55,448 nt of DNA from an uncultured Prevotellaceae bacterium (GTDB lineage Bacteria > Bacteroidota > Bacteroidia > Bacteroidales > Bacteroidaceae): assembly GCA_902799765.1 (NCBI GenBank), contig CADCBZ010000021.1:1-55448 (forward strand), read 5' to 3'. A model generated the notes under the pieces. The model saw nothing but the letters and a program-made list of their open reading frames with translations, ran no database searches and was not told the origin of the DNA. Within the stretch, counting starts at the first letter, position 1; every line of letters begins with the position of its first letter. Shown piece by piece: positions 33,180-41,023 of the stretch. Both the position numbers and the translations under genes were made by a program.

Positions 33180-34364
33180 TTAACTTCTGCGTGCTTTTTC
33201 CCATGCACCGCTAGTGTGGTGGCTCTTCAGATATACCATGCCACGGAATACGTTGAGATTCATAAATACGAAGTAATAGGCCGTGTAAAGTAGTTTGTTG
33301 CGACGACCTGAACGGCTGAGAAGCCAGCCTGCAGCTGCCATCAGATAGAAAAGTGCCTGAAAAAGCAGCGTGACTGTAAAGATAATGTCTGCACCTAAGA
33401 CGACGAGGGCGATGTTGACAAGCAACAGAAGAACCATCGCTATTGGGGTGATGCTCCAGCGGAGCACTCGATGGCTGATGTACTGGAAGGCTACTAAGGG
33501 CTGACGGAAGGGATTGAGCATGCTGCGCAACCACCAGATGCTCTGCAAACCGCCTGCTGCGATGCGGCGTTTGCGCTTGGACTCTTCAGACAAGTCGGCA
33601 GAACCGTATTCCTGGGCATAAGCGTCAGGCGTGTAGGCGATGCGTTTACCGTCGGCAACGATCAGCATCGACATCATGAAGTCGTCGAGCAGGGCTTCGT
33701 TAGGCACCTCATGGACAAGGGTGGGGTCGATGGCGTAGAGTTCGCCTGCAGCTCCCATCGCCGAGTAAAGTTCACTGTCCCAGCGCTTGAGCGTACTCTC
33801 ATAGCGCCAATAGATGCCTTCGCCTTCAGCAGCCATCTCACCAACAGTTTTGGCAGCTACACGTTTCTCACCAGAGACACAGCCGACGGTGGGATCCATA
33901 AACAGTCGGGCAATCTCGCGCATAGCCTGTGGATTGAGCATTGTGTTGGCATCTGTGAAAGCCACGTAACGGGTCTTTAGTTCTTGGAGTCCATGTTTCA
34001 GGGCTGCGGTCTTGCCGCGTCGTTCAGGACTGAACACGATATCCACTTGAGGATAGGCGGCGAGCAGCTCGTTGGTGCGGTCGTTGCTGCCGTCGGTGAC
34101 CCACATGATGCGGAACTTGTCGCTCGGATAGTCGAGTGCCAGCGTGTTTTCCATCTTCTCTGCCACGACGTCTTCCTCATTGTAGGCACAGATCATGAGG
34201 GTCATCGTGGGGAGCTGATCGTCAGCCGGTAAAACGGTCTTCTGTGGTTTTCCGCAGAAGAGCCGTTTCAATCGGATGATCATGTAGAGGAGTATCCCAT
34301 AACCGATATAGGTATAGAATACGATGAATAAGCAGACCCAGAATAGGATTTTCAGTGTGAGCAT
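33180..34364 (-). CDS. Membrane glycosyltransferase family 2 protein
   Basis: A 394-aa protein. N-terminal helix (about 5-28), then a GT-A domain: TLMICAYNEED, MWVTDGSNDRTNELL (nucleotide-sugar Asp), AFTDANTMLNP (DxD-like metal site) and a catalytic EALLDDFMMS Asp pair. A KRKRRIAAGGLQSIWW segment corresponds to the (Q/R)xxRW-type motif of processive GT2 enzymes. Three or four C-terminal helices complete a layout like polysaccharide synthases (HAS/PgaC type). The product polymer is unknown. It lies 23 bp after rng, likely in one transcript. Confidence 0.85.
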   Translation of the reverse strand: MLTLKILFWVCLFIVFYTYIGYGILLYMIIRLKRLFCGKPQKTVLPADDQLPTMTLMICAYNEEDVVAEKMENTLALDYPSDKFRIMWVTDGSNDRTNELLAAYPQVDIVFSPERRGKTAALKHGLQELKTRYVAFTDANTMLNPQAMREIARLFMDPTVGCVSGEKRVAAKTVGEMAAEGEGIYWRYESTLKRWDSELYSAMGAAGELYAIDPTLVHEVPNEALLDDFMMSMLIVADGKRIAYTPDAYAQEYGSADLSEESKRKRRIAAGGLQSIWWLRSMLNPFRQPLVAFQYISHRVLRWSITPIAMVLLLLVNIALVVLGADIIFTVTLLFQALFYLMAAAGWLLSRSGRRNKLLYTAYYFVFMNLNVFRGMVYLKSHHTSGAWEKARRS

Positions 34365-34387
34365 AGCGTTAAAATTTTTAGATGTGC

Positions 34388-35962
34388 TTATTTCGTTTCT
34401 ATCTCTTCCTGCATGTCGATGAACTGACGGTTGTCGTCGTAGAACTCATACTGCAGGAAAGCGAGTTTCTGAGAGGGTATCACATGGACGCCAAGTCCAT
34501 ATTTCATCTGCCATTGGCGCTTCAGGCTGAAAACGCCCTTGTTGATGTAGGCAGCCACGTAAGGATGTACGTGCAGGTAGAACCTGCGGACTCCTATCTT
34601 ATTGACCAGGTTGTCAATTTTATTCTCCAACGTATCGGTGAAGAGGATGCTTGATTTGATGGTGCCCTTACCGAAGCAGGTAGGACACACCTCTTCTACA
34701 TTCACGCTCATGGCGGGACGCACACGTTGACGGGTAATCTGCATCAGACCGAACTTTGAAAGGGGTAGGATATTGTGCTTGGCTCTGTCTTTCTGCATGT
34801 TCTTACACATGCGCTCGTAGAGCAGCTGACGATCCTCAGGCAACTTCATGTCGATAAAGTCAACGATGATGATGCCACCCATGTCCCTGAGGCGCAACTG
34901 GCGGGCCAGCTCGTCGGCGGCTCCCAGATTGGTTTCGAGGGCGTTGGTCTCCTGATTATTCTCCTTTTTAATGCGTGTTCCGCTGTTCACATCCACCACA
35001 TGCATTGCCTCTGTGTGTTCGATGATGAGGTAGGCGCCGTGTTTGTAATTGACCGTCTTTCCAAAGCCTGACTTCAGCTGCTTGGTGACACTGAAGTTGT
35101 CGAAGATAGGTACTGTACCATTATATAGCTTGACTATCTCCTTCTTCTCCGGAGCAATGAGCCCCAGGTAGTTCTTGATTTCGTCGTAGATACTGCTGTC
35201 GTTGACGTGGATGCCGTCGTAAGAGGGATTGAACAGATCACGAAGCAGTGCAACGGCCCGTGTTTCCTCCTCAAAACATAATTGTGGGCGTTCAGTTGTT
35301 TTCTGCACCTTCGTGATGGTGTCTTCCCAACGTTTCAGCAGGATCTTCAACTCTGCATCGAGTTCGGCTGCCCGTTTACCTTCTGCTACCGTACGTACGA
35401 TGACACCGAAGTTCTTGGGCTTGATGCTTTGGATGAGCTGTTTCAAGCGGCTGCGCTCCTCGCCACGTTTGATTTTGGTAGAGACGGATACACCGTTATC
35501 GAAGGGTATCAGTACCAGATAGCGGCCTGCGAAGCTGAGCTCGCATGTAAGGCGCGGTCCCTTGGTGTTGATGGGTTCCTTGACAATTTGTACCAGTATT
35601 TCCTGTCCTACCTTCAAAGTGTTGGCGATACTGCCGTCTTTCTTCAGTTCGGGTTGGATGTGAGCTTTCTGAATAGGGAAGAGTTTCTTGCGGTCACTCA
35701 CCACTTGTTTCAGATACTTCTCGTAGGAGTTGAATTGAGTTCCCAGGTCAAGATAATGCAGGAAGGCCACACGTTCGGCACCGACATCAACGAAGCAGGC
35801 ATTGAGTCCGGGCATCAGTTTTTTCACCTTTGCCACGTAGATGTTACCCACCGAGAAGGACACTGTACGTTGCTCCTGCTGGTATTCCACCAGCTGCTTG
35901 TCTTCGAGCAACGCAATAGAGATGTCTTTCGGTTGAACATCAATGATTACTTCACTTGTCAT
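34388..35962 (-). CDS. rng: Ribonuclease G/E family protein
   Basis: A 524-aa endoribonuclease. S1-type RNA-binding domain with insert (about 35-130: VGNIYVAKVKKLMPGLNACFVDVG), then the RNase E/G catalytic core with GLIAPEKKEIVKLYN, HVVDVNSGTRIKK and GGIIIVDFIDMKLPEDR (metal-binding Asp), and the zinc-link Cys pair CPTCFGKG near 435. There is no long C-terminal degradosome scaffold, so it is RNase G-like. It matures 16S rRNA and starts mRNA decay. A hairpin separates it from the ribosomal/HU genes upstream. Confidence 0.93.
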   Translation of the reverse strand: MTSEVIIDVQPKDISIALLEDKQLVEYQQEQRTVSFSVGNIYVAKVKKLMPGLNACFVDVGAERVAFLHYLDLGTQFNSYEKYLKQVVSDRKKLFPIQKAHIQPELKKDGSIANTLKVGQEILVQIVKEPINTKGPRLTCELSFAGRYLVLIPFDNGVSVSTKIKRGEERSRLKQLIQSIKPKNFGVIVRTVAEGKRAAELDAELKILLKRWEDTITKVQKTTERPQLCFEEETRAVALLRDLFNPSYDGIHVNDSSIYDEIKNYLGLIAPEKKEIVKLYNGTVPIFDNFSVTKQLKSGFGKTVNYKHGAYLIIEHTEAMHVVDVNSGTRIKKENNQETNALETNLGAADELARQLRLRDMGGIIIVDFIDMKLPEDRQLLYERMCKNMQKDRAKHNILPLSKFGLMQITRQRVRPAMSVNVEEVCPTCFGKGTIKSSILFTDTLENKIDNLVNKIGVRRFYLHVHPYVAAYINKGVFSLKRQWQMKYGLGVHVIPSQKLAFLQYEFYDDNRQFIDMQEEIETK

Positions 35963-36005
35963 TAGCTTCTTGCTTTTCTTGTAGGGTTGTCTGTTTAACT
36001 CAAAA

Positions 36006-36046
36006 GGGTGTGTCGCTATCCGTTAATGGATTAGCCGGCACACTCC
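36006..36046 (-). terminator. Hairpin between the 29-aa gene and rng
   Basis: GGGTGTGTCGCTATCC (36006-36021) and GGATTAGCCGGCACACTCC (36028-36046) pair with two small bulges; loop GTTAAT. On the minus strand CACACCC is followed by only TTTT, so it may be a weak attenuator or an RNA processing site ahead of rng. Confidence 0.5.
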
Positions 36047-36075
36047 TTTCATTCTGTTTCTCATGTCACGTAAGC

Positions 36076-36165
36076 TTACTTGCTCTTATGACGGTTCTTG
36101 CGCAGTCTCTTCTTACGCTTGTGAGTAGCCATCTTGTGGCCCTTCTTTTTCTTTCCGTTTGGCAT
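36076..36165 (-). CDS. 29-aa basic AURKAIP1/COX24-type (ribosome-associated) protein
   Basis: The frame starts MPNGKKKKGHKMATHKRKKR and continues LRKNRHKSK. Sixteen of 29 residues are Lys or Arg. The KxxTHKRKKRLRKNRHK core is typical of the AURKAIP1/COX24 (mS38/DUF1713) family, which binds the small ribosomal subunit. Its position, 15 bp after the HU gene and upstream of rng, fits a translation-linked operon. The small size is normal for Bacteroidetes members. Confidence 0.85.
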   Translation of the reverse strand: MPNGKKKKGHKMATHKRKKRLRKNRHKSK

Positions 36166-36180
36166 AATTCTAGAATTTAT

Positions 36181-36399
36181 TTAAGTTGTTAATGTCGTAT
36201 TCTTCGAGATGTTACGGGCGGTCTTCTGAGCGCGACGCTTCACAAGGAAGGTACCGAAACCACGGAGATAGACATTCTCTTTGTTGTCGGCGAGGCTCAC
36301 GCGGATCTCTTCCATAAAAGCTTCGACAGTGGTGGCCACATCTTTCTTGGCAACACCTGTCTCGTCAGCAATTTTGTTGATGATTTCTGCCTTGGTCAT
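36181..36399 (-). CDS. HU-family DNA-binding protein, short at the C-terminus
   Basis: A 72-aa protein starting MTKAEIINKIADETGVAKKD, a clear HU/IHF fold: two N-terminal helices, then ENVYLRGFGTFLVKRRAQKTARNISKNTT leading into the DNA-binding arm. HU proteins are about 90 aa. This one stops right after NTTLTT, lacking the rest of the arm, the conserved Pro and FKPxK segment and the last helix. The DNA after the stop does not encode the missing part in another frame. It may be a natural short variant or a 3' truncation. It has its own promoter and heads the small operon. Confidence 0.8.
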   Translation of the reverse strand: MTKAEIINKIADETGVAKKDVATTVEAFMEEIRVSLADNKENVYLRGFGTFLVKRRAQKTARNISKNTTLTT

Positions 36400-36458
36400 T
36401 TTTTATTTCTTCTATATATTAATAATGTGAAAATCTGATTTTTCTCGATTTCGGACTG

Positions 36459-36466
36459 CAAAGTTA
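36459..36466 (-). promoter_or_regulatory. -7 box of the HU operon
   Basis: TAACTTTG on the minus strand, about 60 bp before the ATG at 36399. It is back to back with the pyruvate kinase promoter. Confidence 0.65.
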
Positions 36467-36549
36467 CTAATTTTCAGTAGATTACCGAAATTTTTCCCGA
36501 AAATTTTTCAAAAAAAGGCAAAAATAGGCATTCTTTGGGCGCTTTTTTG

Positions 36550-36557
36550 TACCTTTG
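36550..36557 (+). promoter_or_regulatory. -7 box of pyk
   Basis: TACCTTTG, 25 bp before the ATG at 36583. Its position inside a longer open frame (from 36535) decides the start codon. Confidence 0.75.
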
Positions 36558-36582
36558 CACCACAAAATCAAGGAAATATTGT

Positions 36583-38022
36583 ATGAAACAGACAAAAATA
36601 GTAGCTAGCATTAGTGATCGTCGTTGTGAGGTGGATTTCATCCGCCATCTTTTCGAGGCGGGTATGAATATCGTGAGAATGAACACCGCCCATGCTGATG
36701 AGGAAGGCATCAAGAAGATTATTAGAAATGTGCGTACGGTGAGTCGTCATATCGGTATCCTTATTGATACGAAGGGGCCTGAGGTGCGTACCACTGGTTG
36801 TGTAGCGCCGATTGCTTATAAAGAAGGTGATGTTGTGAAAATCTTCGGACGTCCGGAGATGGATACAACCCACGACATGATTAACCTCTCTTATACCAAC
36901 TTCGCCGCCGACGTGCATGAGGGGTGTCATATCCTTTTCGATGACGGTGCCTTGGATATGGTGGTAATCGGCATCAATGGCCCTGCTGTGATTGCACAAG
37001 TGCAGAACGATGGTGTGCTAGGTGCCCATAAGAGTGTGAATGTGCCTGGTGTGCATATCGCCCTGCCCACACTGACGGAGAAAGATCGAAAGAACATCAT
37101 GCTGGCTATTGATCAGGATATCGAGTTTATAGCCCATAGCTTTGTACGCTCGGCTGCCGACGTGAGGGCGGTACAGGCGATACTCGATGCCTTCAACTCA
37201 GACATCAAGATTATCTCGAAGATTGAGAATCAGGAGGGTGTGGATAATATCGATGAAATCATCGAGGCTTCTTATGGTATCATGATTGCACGTGGTGATT
37301 TAGGTATTGAGGTGCCTATCGAAAGGATTCCCGGTATCCAGCGTCAGATCATCCGTAAGTGTATCATGGCGAAGAAGCCTGTGATTGTGGCAACACAGAT
37401 GTTACATACAATGATTAATAACCCGCGTCCGACCCGTGCGGAGGTGACGGATATCGCCAATGCAATCTATTCACATACCGATGCCCTGATGCTTTCAGGC
37501 GAAACTGCCAGCGGAAAGTATCCTGTGGAGGCGGTGCAGACGATGGCGGCTATAGCCGAACAAGCGGAGAAAGATTTGAGTCTGCGTGGTGTCATCGACG
37601 TGCCCTTGTCGGAAAACTGTGACATTCGTGAGTTTATGGCCTTCGGTGCGATTCAGGCTACAGAGAAACTGGGTGTGAAGGGTATCATTACCGATAATGT
37701 GACAGGTAACACAGCCCGTATGCTGGCTGCCTTCCGTGGTCCACATCCTGTGTTGGCAATCTGTTATAACGACAAACTGCAGCGTCTTCTGAATCTCAGC
37801 TACGGTGTGATTCCCGTTTATCAGAAAGAGCATATCGACAACGAGAAGTTGTTCCTTGCTGCTGTCAGGATGTTGCGCCAGAAAGGGTATGTGGGACTTG
37901 ATGACCGTATAGCCTACCTGAGTGGAAACATCGGAGGCGGCGGGGGCACGAAGTTCCTTGAAATCAATACAGTAAAGGAAGTGTTTGATCACAAATACCA
38001 GTTTCATCTGCCAAAGGTGTAG
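36583..38022 (+). CDS. pyk: Pyruvate kinase
   Basis: 479 aa from MKQTKIVASISDRRCEVDF. It converts phosphoenolpyruvate and ADP to pyruvate and ATP. Visible are NIVRMNTAHA (substrate/K+ region, family NFSHG), LIDTKGPEVRTT, FDDGALDM, KIISKIENQEGVDNIDEI (catalytic Lys), MIARGDLGIEVP (metal site) and ATQMLHTMINNPRPTRAEVTDIANA, the family signature. The C-terminal allosteric domain ends near GGGGTKFLEINTV. The last codons and the stop form the left arm and loop of the terminator. The start is set by the promoter. Confidence 0.95.
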   Translation: MKQTKIVASISDRRCEVDFIRHLFEAGMNIVRMNTAHADEEGIKKIIRNVRTVSRHIGILIDTKGPEVRTTGCVAPIAYKEGDVVKIFGRPEMDTTHDMINLSYTNFAADVHEGCHILFDDGALDMVVIGINGPAVIAQVQNDGVLGAHKSVNVPGVHIALPTLTEKDRKNIMLAIDQDIEFIAHSFVRSAADVRAVQAILDAFNSDIKIISKIENQEGVDNIDEIIEASYGIMIARGDLGIEVPIERIPGIQRQIIRKCIMAKKPVIVATQMLHTMINNPRPTRAEVTDIANAIYSHTDALMLSGETASGKYPVEAVQTMAAIAEQAEKDLSLRGVIDVPLSENCDIREFMAFGAIQATEKLGVKGIITDNVTGNTARMLAAFRGPHPVLAICYNDKLQRLLNLSYGVIPVYQKEHIDNEKLFLAAVRMLRQKGYVGLDDRIAYLSGNIGGGGGTKFLEINTVKEVFDHKYQFHLPKV

Positions 38023-38037
38023 ATGAAACTGGTATTT
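37993..38037. terminator. Bidirectional terminator overlapping the pyk stop
   Basis: A perfect 17-bp stem: AAATACCAGTTTCATCT (37993-38009) and its complement (38021-38037), 11-nt loop that contains the first base of the stop codon. It serves both convergent genes. Confidence 0.9.
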
Positions 38038-38044
38038 ATGCTAT

Positions 38045-39262
38045 TTAGAGATTCTTGATAATCAGGGTGGAGTTCGTGCCACCGAATCCGAATGAGTTAC
38101 TGAGGAACAGATCGAAATGCTGTTCCTTTCTCTCTGGTAGCACGTTGATGACGGCTGTCTCCTCATCAGGGTTCTCGAAATTCAGGTTGCCTGCCATGAA
38201 GTCGTTCTTCATCATCAGGATGGAGTAGATCACCTCACTGGCGCCTGCCATCCACATCTCATGACCCGTGAGACTCTTGGTGGAGCTGACAGGTACCTTG
38301 TAGTCGCCGAAGACACGGGCTATCACCTGTGCCTCGCGCTGGTCGCCGATGAGTGAACTTGTGGCGTGGGCATTCACATAACCAATCTCCTGCGGTGTGA
38401 CTCCTGCATTTTTCAGGGCATTGAGCATACTCTTCGAGGGGCCTTCAATATTAGGTGTGGAGATATGGTCGCCATTGCCTGAGAAACCCCATCCCAATAC
38501 TTCTGCCAGAATCGGCGCACCTCGCTGGATGGCGTGATCGTAGCTCTCTAAGATGAGAGTGGCACCTCCACCGCTGGGCACGAGACCGTCTCTGTCCTTA
38601 TCAAAGGGACGACTGGCTTTCGTAGGAGCGTCCTCGCGAACGGAGAACGACTGCAGGCCATCGAACGACACCACACCTAAGTGGTTCACTTCCTCAGCAC
38701 CGCCACAAATGATGCAGTCCTGCAGGCCATTGGCTATCAGGGTGGCTGCCATGCCGATACTCTGGGAACCTGAGGCACAAGCGGCAGAGATAGTCTGGTT
38801 GATGCCCTTCAGCTTGAAGATACAAGCCAGGTTCATCGAGATGGTGGAGTTCAGACATTGGAAGAGTGAACCGCTGCCACAGGCCAGACTGGTGTGCATC
38901 TGGTGGAACTTATCTACTGCCTTGCTGCAGGCCTCTACGGCAGAGTCGTTGCCATAGACGATACCCACCTCGTGCTGTTCCAGATAGTCCATATCGATAT
39001 CTGCCTGCTTCAAAGCCTGCAGGGTGGCCAGATAGGCATACTGGCTCTCTTCGTGCATATAACTTCTCGTATTGCGGGGAAGCAGGGCTTTCAGGTCAGC
39101 CTTTGGCACATTTCCTACCAGACCCGAACGGAAGCCTGCCTCCTTACGTATGGGATCGAGGATGATACCACTCTTTCCTGCATAAAGGGCGTCTCTTACT
39201 TCGTCGAGGCTGGTACCGATGCTAGACCAGATTCCCATGCCTGTAATCACAACTCTATTCAT
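38045..39262 (-). CDS. Beta-ketoacyl-ACP synthase (FabF/FabB-like)
   Basis: 405 aa from MNRVVITGMGIWSSIG; the frame is open far upstream, but this start gives the family N-terminus. Condensing-enzyme residues: C162 in SAACASGSQS, H298 in NAHATSS and H333 in SLTGHEMWMAGASE, plus the final SNSFGFGGTNS. It joins malonyl-ACP to an acyl chain. The sequence is more like the FabB/FabF group used in accessory lipid or aryl-polyene loci than the housekeeping FabF, but no such locus surrounds it. A -7-like box TAATTTCG (39302-39295, minus) lies about 35 bp upstream. Confidence 0.88.
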   Translation of the reverse strand: MNRVVITGMGIWSSIGTSLDEVRDALYAGKSGIILDPIRKEAGFRSGLVGNVPKADLKALLPRNTRSYMHEESQYAYLATLQALKQADIDMDYLEQHEVGIVYGNDSAVEACSKAVDKFHQMHTSLACGSGSLFQCLNSTISMNLACIFKLKGINQTISAACASGSQSIGMAATLIANGLQDCIICGGAEEVNHLGVVSFDGLQSFSVREDAPTKASRPFDKDRDGLVPSGGGATLILESYDHAIQRGAPILAEVLGWGFSGNGDHISTPNIEGPSKSMLNALKNAGVTPQEIGYVNAHATSSLIGDQREAQVIARVFGDYKVPVSSTKSLTGHEMWMAGASEVIYSILMMKNDFMAGNLNFENPDEETAVINVLPERKEQHFDLFLSNSFGFGGTNSTLIIKNL

Positions 39263-39345
39263 TCGATTTTTCGTCTGTTTTCTCAATTTGGCTGCGAAAT
39301 TACAAATAAAATATGAGATATGTATTAGATTTCGGCTTTTTTTTG

Positions 39346-39353
39346 TATTTTTG
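39346..39353 (+). promoter_or_regulatory. -7 box of the ettA gene
   Basis: TATTTTTG, 27 bp before the ATG at 39381. Confidence 0.65.
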
Positions 39354-39380
39354 CACAAAATCTGAAATTTACTCAATAGT

Positions 39381-41019
39381 ATGGCAACAGTTGACGACAA
39401 GAAAGTGATTTTCTCGATGGTCGGAGTGAGCAAGACCATTCAGCAGAACCAGAAACAAGTGCTCAAAAACATTTATCTCAGTTTTTTCTATGGGGCGAAG
39501 ATCGGTATCATCGGTCTGAACGGTGCCGGTAAATCCACACTGATGAAGATCATTGCGGGCTTGGATCAGCAGTATCAGGGTAATGTGGTGTGGAGTCCAG
39601 GTTACTCGGTGGGTTATCTGCCTCAGGATCCGCCTCTTGATGAGACGAAGACGGTGAAGGAGAATGTGATGGAGGGTGTACAGCATGTGTATGATGCACT
39701 GGCGGAGTACGACGAAATCAACGTGAAGTTCGGTCTGCCAGAATACTACGAGGATCCTGATAAGATGGAGAAACTGATGGCGCGTCAGGCAGAGTTACAG
39801 GATGTCATCGATTCAACGGATGCGTGGAATATGGATTCTAAACTGGATCGTGCAATGGCAGCCCTGAACTGTCCTCCTGGCGATTGGAACGTCACGACAC
39901 TCTCGGGTGGTGAGCGCCGTCGTGTGGCGCTTTGTCGTCTGTTGCTCCAGAAACCTGATGTGCTTCTGCTCGATGAGCCAACCAACCACTTGGATGCAGA
40001 GAGTATCGACTGGTTGGAACAGCATCTGCAGCAGTATGAGGGAACGGTGATTGCCGTAACCCACGACCGTTATTTCCTCGATGATGTGGCAGAGTGGATC
40101 CTTGAACTGGACCGTGGTGAGGGTATCCCCTGGAAGGGCAATTATTCTTCTTGGCTCGAACAGAAGTCACAGCGTTTGGCACAGGAAGAGAAGTCTGCTT
40201 CGAAGCGTCGTAAGACCCTCGAACGCGAGTTGGAGTGGGTGAGGATGGCACCGAAGGCCCGTCATGCGAAAGGAAAGGCCCGTCTGAACTCGTATGATAA
40301 GATGTTGAACGAGGAACAGAAGGAGCGTGAGGAGAAGCTGGAGATCTTCATCCCCAATGGTCCGCGTCTCGGTAACAAGGTGATTGTGGCAGAGCATGTG
40401 GCGAAGTCGTTCCCGGAGAAACAACTCTTCAACGACCTGAACTTCATCCTCCCGCCGAATGGTATCGTGGGTGTGATTGGTCCTAACGGTGCTCGATGTG
40501 GGCGAGACGGTGAAGCTCTCGTATGTGGATCAGCAGCATAAGGACATCGATCCAGAGAAAAGTGTCTATCAGGTGGTGAGTGGCGGCAACGAGACGATCC
40601 GTATGGGTGGTAAGGATGTGAATGTTCGTGCCTATCTCTCACGTTTCAACTTCAGCGGTGCGGATCAGGAGAAGAAATGCGCAGTGCTCTCAGGTGGTGA
40701 GAGAAACCGTCTGCATCTGGCGATTGCACTCAAGCAGGAGGGTAATGTGTTACTTTTAGATGAGCCTACTAACGATATAGATGTCAATACGTTACGTGCG
40801 CTCGAAGAAGGTCTGGAAGCCTTCGCGGGATGTGCCGTGATTATCAGTCACGATCGCTGGTTCCTGGATCGTATCTGTACGCATATCCTGGCGTTTGAAG
40901 GTGAAGGTAACGTATTCTATTTCGAGGGCAATTACTCTGAATATGAAGCCAACAAAGCCCAGCGCTTAGGACTGGAAGAACCCAAACGTGCCCGTTATCG
41001 TAAGCTCATGGAAGAGTAA
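39381..41019 (+). pseudogene. ettA: ABC-F protein EttA, broken by an internal deletion and frameshift
   Basis: EttA gates the first elongation step on the ribosome by ATP level. Codons from 39381 give a normal first half: Walker [34 protein letters not shown] and the ABC-F linker around residues 245-320. At 40491-40495 the text runs GVIGPNGA and then, one base out of frame, [13 protein letters not shown], which continues through [23 protein letters not shown] and SHDRWFLD to 41019. About 20 residues containing GKST of the second Walker A are missing, equal to roughly 59 bases. The upstream frame ends at 40541. Either a real loss of function or an assembly/sequence error; all other parts are intact. 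Confidence 0.88.
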
Positions 41020-41023
41020 TCGG

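Noticed and set aside
35282-35965. 227-aa plus-strand frame opposite rng
   Set aside because: Antisense shadow of a conserved gene with unlikely composition.
39263-39439. N-terminal extension of the ketoacyl synthase
   Set aside because: Overlaps the divergent ettA promoter and start; the family N-terminus begins at 39262.
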